Shown here: in pieces, positions 8,382 through 16,320 of the stretch | How positions within the stretch are numbered: the stretch's first letter is position 1 | Layout of the letters: each line of letters begins with the position of its first letter | Assembly (NCBI GenBank): GCA_947455255.1 | Contig: CANGOA010000003.1 | Location: 1-58,688, forward strand | From: Flavobacteriia bacterium | Lineage (GTDB): Bacteria; Bacteroidota; Bacteroidia; Flavobacteriales_D; Crocinitomicaceae | DNA: 58,688 bases | Direction: 5' to 3' | Translations under genes and position numbers: made by a program | The notes under the pieces: generated by a model | Databases searched by the model: none | What the model was told of the DNA's origin: nothing | The model's input: the letters and a program-made list of their open reading frames with translations, nothing else

Positions 8382-8413
8382 AAAACACCAGCAAACACGT
8401 ATTTGCTGGTATG
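8382..8413 (-). terminator. rho-independent terminator, target of the group II intron
   Basis: On the minus strand the stem ACCAGCAAA and TTTGCTGGT (9 bp, six-base loop) is followed by G and a run of nine T. That is a strong intrinsic terminator shape for transcription leftwards. The intron 5' end follows after only a few bases (TTTTTTTTTGTT, then GTGTG). No intact leftward gene lies upstream, so the terminator belongs to a gene that is lost or reduced to the remnant at about 8455-8575. Confidence 0.72.
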
Positions 8414-8414
8414 T

Positions 8415-8981
8415 AATATTTAATTATTTTTACTTTAAATCTGTAATGTCCATTTAGCACTAGTCATCGGTTTGATTTATTCCTGGCGAGTTGCTCCTCA
8501 GCAGGCTCGTTTCCGCTTCAATCAAATAAAGCAAAAAACAATAATTTGAACTATGATTTACAATGTATCGAAATTAGTGATCACTTACCTTTTTTATATT
8601 TATTTTGAGCTAAAAGCACTTTATATTCTCTACTTCGACCATTGTAGTTGTGTTATATGCAGCTGTAAGACAAGCTTTTATAAAAATAAATTACTTAAAT
8701 ATTTCAGGTTTCGTTTTTTTTTGATCTCAATATTACCTCTATTGAGTATCTTTGTTCATAAGAAAGGTAGCCGTCACAAATTTATTTTTGGCGATTTAAC
8801 AGGGTAAAATAACTTCTTTCCTACAAACAAAAGGGGAATTTTCGAATTTCAATTCTGTCTTGAAGTTTTCAGCCTCTATTAAGACTAAAAGTTGCTTTTG
8901 TTACTTATACTTAAGATTGTTTTTAGTAGGAAGATTTCGATTTAAGAGTAAGGATTTTTTATTTTTTAATTAATTTATCAT
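8415..8981. other. gene-free spacer with a G+C-richer structured patch at 8455-8530
   Basis: No convincing gene is seen in this 570-bp stretch. An open frame 8553-8807 is composed of low-complexity AT-rich codons and is not believed. A patch at about 8455-8530 stands out by higher G+C and by nested inverted repeats: TTTGATT (8471-8477) with AATCAAA (8520-8526), and inside it CGAG-t-TGCT (8487-8495) with AGCA-gg-CTCG (8500-8509). The minus-strand reading of the patch is the end of an open frame (...IEAETSLLRSNSPGINQTDD, stop near 8460) that sits about 45 bp before the terminator. It could be the tail of a degraded gene or a structured RNA; neither was identified. Confidence 0.35.
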
Positions 8982-10376
8982 ATGAAAAAAATATTAATAG
9001 TTGATCATTTTATGGTAACTCCCTATTTTGAAACCTCTGTAGAGATAGCCTTAAATAATATTGATGAGGGAGCAGAAGTTTCATTTTATTATGTTGATCT
9101 ATTTTATGATTATTTCCGTGTACCAGGTCATCTTAAATTATCTTTTTTTAAAAATTTAAAATGGTTAAGAAATGATAAGAAAAAAAAAATAAAAGTATTA
9201 AAAATATTAGAAGCTAAAGGAGTTAAGGTTTTTCACTTAAAAAACAAAAATATATTTACATTCTTGAAAGCATTTAAATATGCTTTTTTTCATCCTTTAA
9301 GTATCGATTTGATTAAAAATTATGAGTTTTATGGTGCTAATCTTGGCATTGGAGTTGCATCCTCTTATGTTAGTATTCTAGGAGATGATGAGCCTATATT
9401 AAACTTAAAGTCACGCTTAATTAAAAAATTGTTGTTTGAATCTGCTATAGCATATCAAATCGTAAGAAAAAAAAATAATAACAATTACTTTTCTGAATTT
9501 TACACTTTAAATGGAAGGAATTATTTGGATAATGCTTTTGTGAAAGCATCTCAAAACATGTCAAAAAAAATATTTGTTTATGAATTGGGGTTTAATTATA
9601 GTAAATATGAATTATTTCGCTATCCACTTCATTCTTTTTTGAATATTAGTAAAGAAATAGATCTTTATTGGGGATTAGCAGGTGTTAATAAAGTAAGAAT
9701 TGCGGAAGATTTTTTCATTAAAAATCAAACCGGAACAGATTTTAATACGCCTAGTTTTTCAAAACAATTTCAAAACAATTTAATTGATATAAAAACAACT
9801 AAAAGAAAAATAGTTTATTTTACATCTAGTGATGATGAATTAGCTTTTATTGATGATTCTGAACAGGCTCAACCTATATTTAGAAAACAAAAAAATCTAC
9901 TTGATTTTTTGAAGAATTTCGCTATAGAAAATGATAATATTCAGCTTGTTATTAGAATTCATCCTAACATTTCTTCAAAAAGTAAAAGATTAAAATCATA
10001 CTGGAATGATTTGCAAATACCAGGAGTTATAGTTTATCCCTCTTATTCTAAAATTAATTCTTATGAATTAATCGAATGGGCAGATGTTATCGTTAGTTAT
10101 GGTTCAACTATCGGTTTTGAAGCAACTTTTTTAGGAAAACCTTCAATTAGTGCGGGTTCGTCATATTACAGGATGTTAAATTGCACATATAACCCAAGAA
10201 ATGAGGATGAATTGAGAACACTTTTAAATGACGCTTCACTTAGGCCTATGTTGAAATCAAAATGTTTACCATATGCCTATTATTTAGTTAGTTTTGGGAT
10301 TAATTACAAATATTTTAAACCCCTTGCTTTTAATGATGGTTATTTGACTATTGATGGTGAAATAATTAAACTTTAA
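8982..10376 (+). CDS. capsule-polysaccharide-synthesis-like glycosyltransferase (GT-B fold)
   Basis: This 464-residue cytoplasmic protein has a C-terminal half that carries the signature of capsule/teichoic-type GT-B transferases: a RIHPN motif, then VIVSYGSTIGFEATFLGKPSI, where the Ser-Thr/Glu loop would hold the nucleotide-sugar phosphates. The N-terminal half starts with a Rossmann-like strand (KKILIVDHFM) and is otherwise not recognised. It has no membrane segment. It is the first intact gene after the mobile-element region, with no partner closer than 240 bp, and may have its own promoter. It contains a run of ten A at 9180-9189 (Lys codons). The class is likely; donor and acceptor are unknown. 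Alternatives are a CDP-glycerol or Kdo transferase relative. Confidence 0.62.
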   Translation: MKKILIVDHFMVTPYFETSVEIALNNIDEGAEVSFYYVDLFYDYFRVPGHLKLSFFKNLKWLRNDKKKKIKVLKILEAKGVKVFHLKNKNIFTFLKAFKYAFFHPLSIDLIKNYEFYGANLGIGVASSYVSILGDDEPILNLKSRLIKKLLFESAIAYQIVRKKNNNNYFSEFYTLNGRNYLDNAFVKASQNMSKKIFVYELGFNYSKYELFRYPLHSFLNISKEIDLYWGLAGVNKVRIAEDFFIKNQTGTDFNTPSFSKQFQNNLIDIKTTKRKIVYFTSSDDELAFIDDSEQAQPIFRKQKNLLDFLKNFAIENDNIQLVIRIHPNISSKSKRLKSYWNDLQIPGVIVYPSYSKINSYELIEWADVIVSYGSTIGFEATFLGKPSISAGSSYYRMLNCTYNPRNEDELRTLLNDASLRPMLKSKCLPYAYYLVSFGINYKYFKPLAFNDGYLTIDGEIIKL

Positions 10377-10562
10377 TTTTATATAACAATTTATGCGTAA
10401 TTTGCATATATAATTTGTGTAATTAAAGCAAGACAAAAATAAATAATTGACCCAAAAAGAGATATAATTATGAAACACCCACATATTTAATGAGAAAATT
10501 ATTGTTTTATGATATAAATAAAATTAACTCATTTTTAACATTAACAATTTTGTTAAAATTAA

Positions 10563-10616
10563 AAATACAAATATAAAATACAAATATAAAATCAAATAAG
10601 TATAAAATCAAATAAG
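10563..10616 (+). repeat. two overlapping tandem duplications upstream of the PhyH gene
   Basis: AAATACAAATATA occurs twice in tandem (10563-10575, 10576-10588), followed by TATAAAATCAAATAAG twice (10585-10600, 10601-10616). The second array ends one base before the start codon at 10618. The duplications move the start codon away from any upstream promoter or ribosome-binding context in steps of 13 and 16 bp, and their copy number could vary. Confidence 0.75.
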
Positions 10617-10617
10617 T

Positions 10618-11478
10618 ATGACATCTTTATTAAACGAAAGTTCTCATATTCAGTATAAAGCTGAAGGTTATTTAGGACCATTTAAAATTTTAAATGCTAC
10701 CGAATGCGAAGACTTACTTAAAGCTATACATTTTCCACACTTAGTTCAAACTTGGTATAAGTCAGGACATGAAAAGTCAAAAAGAATTATCGATGTTGCG
10801 AATAATCCTAAACTTGTGTCAATTGTTTCTGGGTTAATTGGCGATGATATACTATTATGGGGAAGTATCTTTATTGTACAATCTAGATTTATGAAACATG
10901 ATTTACATCTTGATGTTGAACATGGTAAATGGAAAGGTGTAACGTTGTGGTTGGGTCTTAGAAATCTTGAAGAGACAGAAGTTTTTATTATCACTAGATC
11001 ACATTTGTTGCCAATAACTCCTCAAGAACTTTCTAAACAAGGAGTAGATATTTCAAATGATCAAGAAATGCTTAGGATAGCACAATCTTACGATTCTAAG
11101 TGTGAATTAAAATATTTTAGAATTCAACCAGGTGAACTTGTACTTTGGGAAGGAAAAACTTGGCATGGGACAATAAATCATGGTAATTTAGATAGGGTAG
11201 CACTAATACTTCAATATTCCCCAACTTCAGAAAAAACATTTATTCCTAAAACTTATTCCTATCCAGATACGGAATGGGAGGAGAATATATTCCCTCCTTG
11301 TATTTTGATAAATGGAAAGGATGATTTTAAATTAAATAATCTAATGAATCCTAAAAAAATTGGTTCTTTGCTCGATTATTTGGATACATATTATAAGCTG
11401 TACAAAAAAGGAGCAGCTAAAAATATTATCATTAATATGATAAAGTCGGACTTAAAAAATCAATTTCAGACCTATTAA
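10618..11478 (+). CDS. phytanoyl-CoA dioxygenase (PhyH)-like Fe(II)/2-oxoglutarate oxygenase
   Basis: This predicted non-haem iron oxygenase has 286 residues. The iron triad is visible: His97-x-Asp99 in LHLDVEH, and distal His183 in TWHGTINHG; Arg193 (LDRVAL) would bind 2-oxoglutarate. The spacing and the PGELVLWEGKTWHG segment are typical of the PhyH family. Its place between a capsule-type transferase and an FkbM methyltransferase suggests hydroxylation or oxidation of a sugar or of a lipid or amino-acid substituent of the glycan; this is inference. The start ATG sits at the end of a tandem repeat array. It has its own spacers on both sides, 57 bp to the next gene. Confidence 0.75.
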   Translation: MTSLLNESSHIQYKAEGYLGPFKILNATECEDLLKAIHFPHLVQTWYKSGHEKSKRIIDVANNPKLVSIVSGLIGDDILLWGSIFIVQSRFMKHDLHLDVEHGKWKGVTLWLGLRNLEETEVFIITRSHLLPITPQELSKQGVDISNDQEMLRIAQSYDSKCELKYFRIQPGELVLWEGKTWHGTINHGNLDRVALILQYSPTSEKTFIPKTYSYPDTEWEENIFPPCILINGKDDFKLNNLMNPKKIGSLLDYLDTYYKLYKKGAAKNIIINMIKSDLKNQFQTY

Positions 11479-11535
11479 AATCCTATAGCTACTTTTTCAA
11501 TTTTGTAGTTGTACTAAATTCAAAAAAATTAGATT

Positions 11536-12366
11536 ATGTTCAAATTCCTAAAGCTTTTTAAGCAAAATACAATATCAGTATATGATGATGTTTCGAATTC
11601 AACTTTTAAATTAGTTTTACGTGATGATTGTTATATTGAAAAAGAAATACAACAATTTGGATTATATGGATATTTTGAAAAAGAGTCTTTAAAACTTTGG
11701 TCGATTTTATGTAGGGATTCAAAAGTTATTATTGACATTGGTGCCAATACTGGAGTATATTCCATATTAGCCAAAGCAAATAATCCAACATCAAATGTAC
11801 TTTCCATAGAACCTATTAGTACAAATTTTGATGTATTAACTGCAAATATAAAGTTAAATAAATTTAAAATTCTAACTGAAAAAGTTGCATTATCAAATAC
11901 TGTTGGCGAAGCTAAGATGTATATGTTTAAGGATAAATTAAATTATATGACTAGTATAAATTCTAATAGATATGAAGGTAATCCGGAAATTATTCAAGGA
12001 AAGGAGATTGTAGAAGTAATTGTTCCTATTCAAATTTTTTCTAATTTGTATGAAAAACATCATTTTAAATCATTGGATCTAATAAAAATAGATGTTGAAG
12101 GGCATGAGGTAGAAGTCATTGAATCAATGATGGAATATATATCTAAATTTGAACCAAATATTTTGATTGAGATTCTAAGTGATGAAATTGCTAATTCGAT
12201 TTCCAAATTGGTCGAAAGTATTAATTATCATTTTATCTCAATTGATGAAAATACTATGCCTAATGAAGTAGATAAATTAAATAATAATGATCATCATAAT
12301 TTTTTACTATGTAATTCCTCAACTTTTAATTCATTGCTAGCATCTAAAAAGATTCTTCAAAAATGA
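11536..12366 (+). CDS. FkbM-family SAM-dependent methyltransferase
   Basis: This 276-residue class I methyltransferase has the SAM-binding motif DIGANTG at residues 67-73, the acidic IEP motif (residues 91-93), VALSN (residues 117-121) and the FkbM hallmark IKIDVEGHE (183-191). FkbM enzymes O-methylate sugars or similar hydroxyls. In this locus the likely target is a hydroxyl of the polysaccharide or its sugar precursor. It follows the PhyH-like gene by 57 bp. It is the first of four FkbM genes in the window; the four differ enough to be separate acquisitions. Confidence 0.85.
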   Translation: MFKFLKLFKQNTISVYDDVSNSTFKLVLRDDCYIEKEIQQFGLYGYFEKESLKLWSILCRDSKVIIDIGANTGVYSILAKANNPTSNVLSIEPISTNFDVLTANIKLNKFKILTEKVALSNTVGEAKMYMFKDKLNYMTSINSNRYEGNPEIIQGKEIVEVIVPIQIFSNLYEKHHFKSLDLIKIDVEGHEVEVIESMMEYISKFEPNILIEILSDEIANSISKLVESINYHFISIDENTMPNEVDKLNNNDHHNFLLCNSSTFNSLLASKKILQK

Positions 12367-12571
12367 TTTTTTACCTTTTGTATTATTTGTTTATAATCGA
12401 CCCATTACATACTCAACGCGTTTTGCATGAGTTTTGCAACTAACTGAATAGTATATTTTTTTGTTTAAGTTATTTTATCGATTATTTATTGCATTAATAA
12501 ATAATTGCGACTACTCAATTTTTGTTATTAATTGTCTTCGTGTAAAAAACTTAATTTCTAATAAAAAAAGA

Positions 12572-12579
12572 TACTTTTG
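12572..12579 (+). promoter_or_regulatory. putative Bacteroidota -7 box before the GT4 gene
   Basis: TACTTTTG matches the Bacteroidota TAnnTTTG box and lies 19 bp before the start at 12599, in a 232-bp gene-free spacer. No convincing TTTG/TTG box is found about 20 bp upstream, so only half of the promoter is supported. Confidence 0.35.
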
Positions 12580-12598
12580 ATTTTTATTTAAAACACAA

Positions 12599-13873
12599 AT
12601 GAAAGTATTACATATATCCACCACGGATTTAGGAGGAGCTGGACTTGCAGCTATAAGATTCCATGAAGCACTTTTGCAAGAAGGTTTTGAGTCATCCATA
12701 CTTTTTTTAGAAAAGAATAGGTATAATGGTTTAAATTCATTTATTTTTAAAGGTAGAAGCAAGACTGAATTACAATTACCATCTCAACCAGTTTTGACAT
12801 TAAAAAATTATTTTAAGGAAAAGTTTTTTTATTCCTACACAAATAGGTATAATCAAATTTTATCTGAGATTAACAAAAATAAAGAGTTTCAAGATAGAAT
12901 TAATAAGGATTCACATACTAAATTTGAAGTGTTTTCCCCCCCCTTTTCTTTATATGATGTTACTGAAAGTCAGTGTTATAAAGATGCTGATATTATTCAT
13001 TTACATTGGATATCGGGATTTGTAGATTTTGAATCTTTTTTTAGGATTAACAAAAAACCAGTGTTTTGTTCATTACATGATGAATATTTATTGTTAGGAG
13101 CATTTCATTTTGAGTTAGATAGTGAAAGAAACATAGAGGAATATGGTGAATTAGATAAGTCCTATTCACTCACAAAACAAAATGCGATTTTACATTCGAG
13201 TTCTAAAATTACTTTTATTTCTGGTGCGGATTGGTTAATGAACAAATTAAGCAACCATCCTTTAAAAGATATAAATAGAGAGAAGGTGTTTTATCCAGTT
13301 AAAAGGTCTCTATATCGTTTTATAGAAAAAAATACAGCAAAATCACTTCTTAATTTACCAAGTAATAAGCCTATCGTCTTATTTGCAGCAGGTAATGTTT
13401 CAAATTATCGGAAGGGTTTTGATTTGTTATTACCATTAATCTCTGATCCTGCATTTTCACATGTGCATTTTTTGGTTATGGGTTTATTAACGTTTGAAAT
13501 TCAATGTGATAATATTACTGTTCTAGGTAAAATTTCGGATGAATTATTGATGCCTATTCTATATGCATCTGCTGATTATTATGTATTACCCTCAAGGGCG
13601 GAAGGATTTTCCTATGGTATGAGTGAAGCATTATGTTGTGGGACGCCTGTAATTGCTTTTGATGTAGCAGATCATAAATCTTTTTTAGAAAAGAATGCAT
13701 TCGGTGCAATCGCTGAAAATTTAAATTCGGATTCATTAAAGCAAACACTATTAAATTGCATTAATGATAAGAATGCATTTGATAATCAGTATATTGCTAT
13801 TAATTCAATTAAATATTTAGATTCTTCTATTGTTGCAAAAAGGTTAATTTCAGTTTATAATACAAATAGTTAA
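12599..13873 (+). CDS. GT4-type glycosyltransferase (WcaC-like)
   Basis: This 424-residue GT-B glycosyltransferase starts with VLHISTTDLGGAGLAAIRFH, a glycine-rich acceptor-side loop seen in WcaC-like enzymes. It continues with IIHLHWISG and CSLHDEY, a donor-domain segment GNVSNYRKGFDLL (Arg/Lys phosphate contacts), and the E-x7-E motif in RAEGFSYGMSEALCCGTPVI. It lacks membrane segments. Eight consecutive C (12936-12943, residues Ser113-Pro115) sit in the coding frame, unusual in this AT-rich DNA. The stop overlaps that of the convergent rffA gene by 4 bp. Confidence 0.82.
   Translation: MKVLHISTTDLGGAGLAAIRFHEALLQEGFESSILFLEKNRYNGLNSFIFKGRSKTELQLPSQPVLTLKNYFKEKFFYSYTNRYNQILSEINKNKEFQDRINKDSHTKFEVFSPPFSLYDVTESQCYKDADIIHLHWISGFVDFESFFRINKKPVFCSLHDEYLLLGAFHFELDSERNIEEYGELDKSYSLTKQNAILHSSSKITFISGADWLMNKLSNHPLKDINREKVFYPVKRSLYRFIEKNTAKSLLNLPSNKPIVLFAAGNVSNYRKGFDLLLPLISDPAFSHVHFLVMGLLTFEIQCDNITVLGKISDELLMPILYASADYYVLPSRAEGFSYGMSEALCCGTPVIAFDVADHKSFLEKNAFGAIAENLNSDSLKQTLLNCINDKNAFDNQYIAINSIKYLDSSIVAKRLISVYNTNS
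12936..12943 (+). repeat. homopolymeric C8 tract inside a glycosyltransferase gene
   Basis: Eight C follow TTTT and precede TTTT inside the GT4 frame. The present length keeps the frame open. A gain or loss of one C would truncate the protein at about residue 115. Poly-C or poly-G tracts of this size are a common basis of slipped-strand phase variation in surface-glycan genes, but a tract of eight is at the short end. Confidence 0.5.
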
Positions 13874-15009
13874 AACTGAATTAAAGTTAGATTTGAAATG
13901 ACAGAATAGATTTCTTCTTTCGAAATTGTGTAGAATAGAGGTAATCGAATCAAACAGTTGGTGTATTTTTCACTTTGAAGTAATTCTCTACCATCATGTT
14001 TGTTTTCATAAAATTTACTTTTTTCTAGACTTTGATAATGAAAAACAACATCGATATTTTTTTGCTTCATTGATTTAATTATGTGATTTCTTTGGTCTAC
14101 ATTTTTACATATTAAATAAAACATGTGGGCATTATTTGTAGAATAAGTGGGTATAAAAGGAAGCTTTAATCCGTTCGTGAGTGCCCAGTTTTTTAATTCC
14201 TTATAATAAATATCCCAAGTTTCAAGTCGTTTTTTTTGAATGACATCAATATTTTCTAGTTGAGCCCATAAAAATGCCGCAGTTAATTCCGAAGGTAAAA
14301 ACGAAGACCCAACATCTACCCATCCGTATTTGTCAACTTCACCACGATAAAAAGAAGATCTATTCGTTCCTTTTTCCCAAATTATTTCAGCTCTATGCTC
14401 GAAAGTTTTGTCATTAATTACGAGTAGCCCACCTTCGCCAGCGATTATATTTTTTGATTCATGAAATGAAAATGCGCTTAGGTGTCCAAAACTACCAAGT
14501 GTTTTTTTTGATCCATCCGATGAAATAAAGTAATTATCTATAGCTTGAGCAGCATCTTCAATTAAAAAAATGTTATGTTTTTCTGATATGGAATTAATTT
14601 TATCCATATCAGTTGCTACCCCAGCATAATGAACAATAATAATAGCTTTCGTTTTTGGAGTTATTAAATTTTCAATTAAGTCTTCATCAATTCCAGGGTG
14701 GTCTTCACGACTATCACAGAAAATAATTTTTGCACCACGTAAAATAAAAGCATTCGCAGTACTAACAAATGTATATGAAGGCATAATTACTTCATCATCG
14801 GGTTGAATGTTTATGAGTATTGAAGCCATTTCTAATGCATCAGTACACGAAGATGTTAAAAGGCATTTATTGAAATTATATTTTTGTTCAAAAAAGGATT
14901 GACATTTTTTTGTGAAAATTCCGTTTCCACAAAGATGCCCTGAGTCCACTGCCTCTTGTATATATGTAGTTTCTTTACCTGTAAGATAAGGTTTGTTAAA
15001 TGGTATCAT
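13870..15009 (-). CDS. rffA: dTDP-4-amino-4,6-dideoxygalactose transaminase (RffA/WecE)
   Basis: This PLP-dependent sugar aminotransferase of the DegT/DnrJ/EryC1/StrS family converts dTDP-4-keto-6-deoxyglucose and glutamate to dTDP-Fuc4N. The 379-residue sequence follows E. coli WecE closely over its whole length as I remember it: MIPFNKP at the start, SGHLCGNG, VIMPSYTFVSTANAF, HYAGVA, EDAAQ (Asp152, PLP ring nitrogen), SFHESK with Lys186 as Schiff-base lysine, EKGTNRSSFYRG, and NAHMFYL. No rmlA/rmlB gene is in the window, so the precursor must come from elsewhere. It is a single gene on the minus strand, overlapping the GT4 stop by 4 bp and starting 62 bp from the IS3 tip. Confidence 0.88.
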   Translation of the reverse strand: MIPFNKPYLTGKETTYIQEAVDSGHLCGNGIFTKKCQSFFEQKYNFNKCLLTSSCTDALEMASILINIQPDDEVIMPSYTFVSTANAFILRGAKIIFCDSREDHPGIDEDLIENLITPKTKAIIIVHYAGVATDMDKINSISEKHNIFLIEDAAQAIDNYFISSDGSKKTLGSFGHLSAFSFHESKNIIAGEGGLLVINDKTFEHRAEIIWEKGTNRSSFYRGEVDKYGWVDVGSSFLPSELTAAFLWAQLENIDVIQKKRLETWDIYYKELKNWALTNGLKLPFIPTYSTNNAHMFYLICKNVDQRNHIIKSMKQKNIDVVFHYQSLEKSKFYENKHDGRELLQSEKYTNCLIRLPLFYTISKEEIYSVISNLTLIQF

Positions 15010-15040
15010 TTTTATTATTAAATTTCGAGTTTTAATTAAT

Positions 15041-15048
15041 CAAATATA
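15041..15048 (-). promoter_or_regulatory. putative -7 box of rffA next to the IS3 tip
   Basis: On the minus strand TATATTTG (TAnnTTTG) lies 31 bp before the rffA start. The IS3 left tip is at about 15071, so any -33 element would fall at or inside the IS end. The IS may have replaced part of the promoter. No TTTG is seen at the expected distance. Confidence 0.35.
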
Positions 15049-15120
15049 TCGAATATTTATTAATTAAATATGGACTTGTCTTTGAACCTTCTCAATTAAT
15101 TGGAGAATAAGTTAAGCTAT

Positions 15121-15459
15121 ATGCTAGGATTAAACCTTAGAAGTATGGTGACAGAAAGAAAAAAGTATGACAAGTCTTTTAAAACAAAGGCTGTAGAATT
15201 GAGTTTCGCTAGAAACAATGTGAATGAGGTAGCAGAAGAGTTGGTTATCAAAGCTCAACAACTATCAGAATGGAGAAAACAATACCGAGAAAACGGAGAT
15301 GTTGCATTTCCTGGTCATGGAAATATAAAACAGAGCGAATCGGAAAAGGCTATATCTACCTTAAAACGAGAATTGAGAGAAATGACAATGGAACGCGATA
15401 TAGTAAAAAAGGCGATCAGCATCTTTTCCTCGAGCGACAAGAAAAATACACGTTTATGA
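15121..15459 (+). CDS. IS3 transposase OrfA
   Basis: This DNA-binding subunit of an IS3 transposase has an N-terminal helix-turn-helix region (KKYDKSFKTKAVELSFARNN, then NEVAEELVIKAQQLSEWRKQ) and a leucine/heptad-rich C-terminal helix that begins at SESEKAISTLKRELREM. The frame is open from a TTG at 15100. The ATG at 15121 is used here; ATG 15145, just before the usual TERKKYDKSF start of such proteins, is equally possible. The gene ends at 15459 inside the orfB overlap, as expected for programmed frameshifting. Confidence 0.8.
   Translation: MLGLNLRSMVTERKKYDKSFKTKAVELSFARNNVNEVAEELVIKAQQLSEWRKQYRENGDVAFPGHGNIKQSESEKAISTLKRELREMTMERDIVKKAISIFSSSDKKNTRL
15405..15411 (+). other. putative programmed -1 frameshift site (A AAA AAG)
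   Basis: AAAAAAG lies in phase with orfA (codons GTA AAA AAG, so the heptamer reads A AAA AAG). A -1 slip here enters the orfB frame, which is open through this region. This is the classical IS3-type signal that makes the OrfAB fusion transposase. A stimulatory stem-loop was not established. Confidence 0.6.
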
Positions 15460-16320
15460 AATTTCATCAACAATTTTTCACTGTCGAAAAGATGTGTAAA
15501 ATATTCAAAATTAGTTCTAGTTCCTACTATAATTGGAAGCTAAATATAGATGGTAAAAGAAGAGCAAATGATGAAAAACTACTTCGTAAAATAAAGGACA
15601 TACATAAGCATAGTTGTCAAATATATGGTAGCACATTGATTTATAATGAATTAAAAAATAGTGATGTAAGTGTTTCTAGGCGAAAGTCGCAAGAATAATG
15701 AGTAAAAACCTTATCCGTTCAGTACATGCTAGAAAGTTTAAAATCACAACAAACTCTAAGCATAACTATCCTGTTTGTGAGAATATTTTAGATCGAAATT
15801 TTTCTCCAGAACGGGAAGGAAAATCATGGGTGTCTGATATTACATATATAGCAACAAAAGAAGGGTGGTTGTATATAACAATCATTTTGGATTTGTTTGA
15901 CAGAAAAGCAATTGGATGGGCTTTCAGTTCAAGAATGTTTGCGAGTGAAACTGTAATCCCAGCTTTTAAAATGGCAAAACTCAATCGGCTGATTGTGGAT
16001 GGCTTAATTTTTTCATTCGGATCGCGGAGTTCAATATGCTTGTAATGAGTTTAAAAAGCAGTTAGAAAGCCCTTTAATAAGACAAAGTATGAGTAGGAAA
16101 GTAAATTGTTGGGACAACGCAGTGGCAGAGAGTTTTTTTCAAATCTTTAAAGAAAGAATGTGTTTACAGAAATAATTATTTAACGCGCAAAGAAGTTGAA
16201 TTATCTGTTTTTCAATGGATAGAAATGTGGTATAATACAAATCGAATTCATAGTAGTTTGGGAAATAAATCGATTAAAGAATTTGCTAAATCAAATAAAA
16301 ATCAGAACTTAGCGGCATAG
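15409..16320 (+). pseudogene. IS3 transposase orfB with three frameshifts
   Basis: This DDE integrase can be read in four pieces: FMKFHQQFFTVEKMCKIFKI and QIYGSTLIYNEL up to 15681; ARIMSKNLIRSVHARKFK, WVSDITYIATKEGW and the LDLFDRKAIGW block up to 16007; HSDRGVQYACNEFKKQLE to NAVAESFF up to 16133; and KKECVYRNNYLTRKEVEL to WYNTNRIHSSLGNKS with a TAG at 16320. Breaks are a lost A at 15683-15685, an extra T in 16008-16013 and an extra T in 16133-16139. All catalytic residues (Asp in WVSD, Asp in HSDRG, Glu in AVAES) survive, so decay is recent or the shifts are sequencing errors. Confidence 0.85.

Noticed and set aside
8471-8526. tRNA or tmRNA in the G+C-richer hairpin patch
   Set aside because: There is no T-loop GGTTCGA-type sequence, no cloverleaf and no CCA end; only nested inverted repeats are visible.
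8553-8807. 84-codon open frame on the plus strand
   Set aside because: The translation is low-complexity, rich in Phe/Leu/Ile/Tyr from AT-rich DNA, without a domain or a plausible operon partner; it is likely chance.
9180-9189. A10 run in the gene at 8982 (and a T10 run at about 39191-39200) as phase-variation tracts
   Set aside because: A/T runs of this size are frequent in such AT-rich DNA and code for plausible Lys or Phe runs; unlike the C8 tract they do not stand out.
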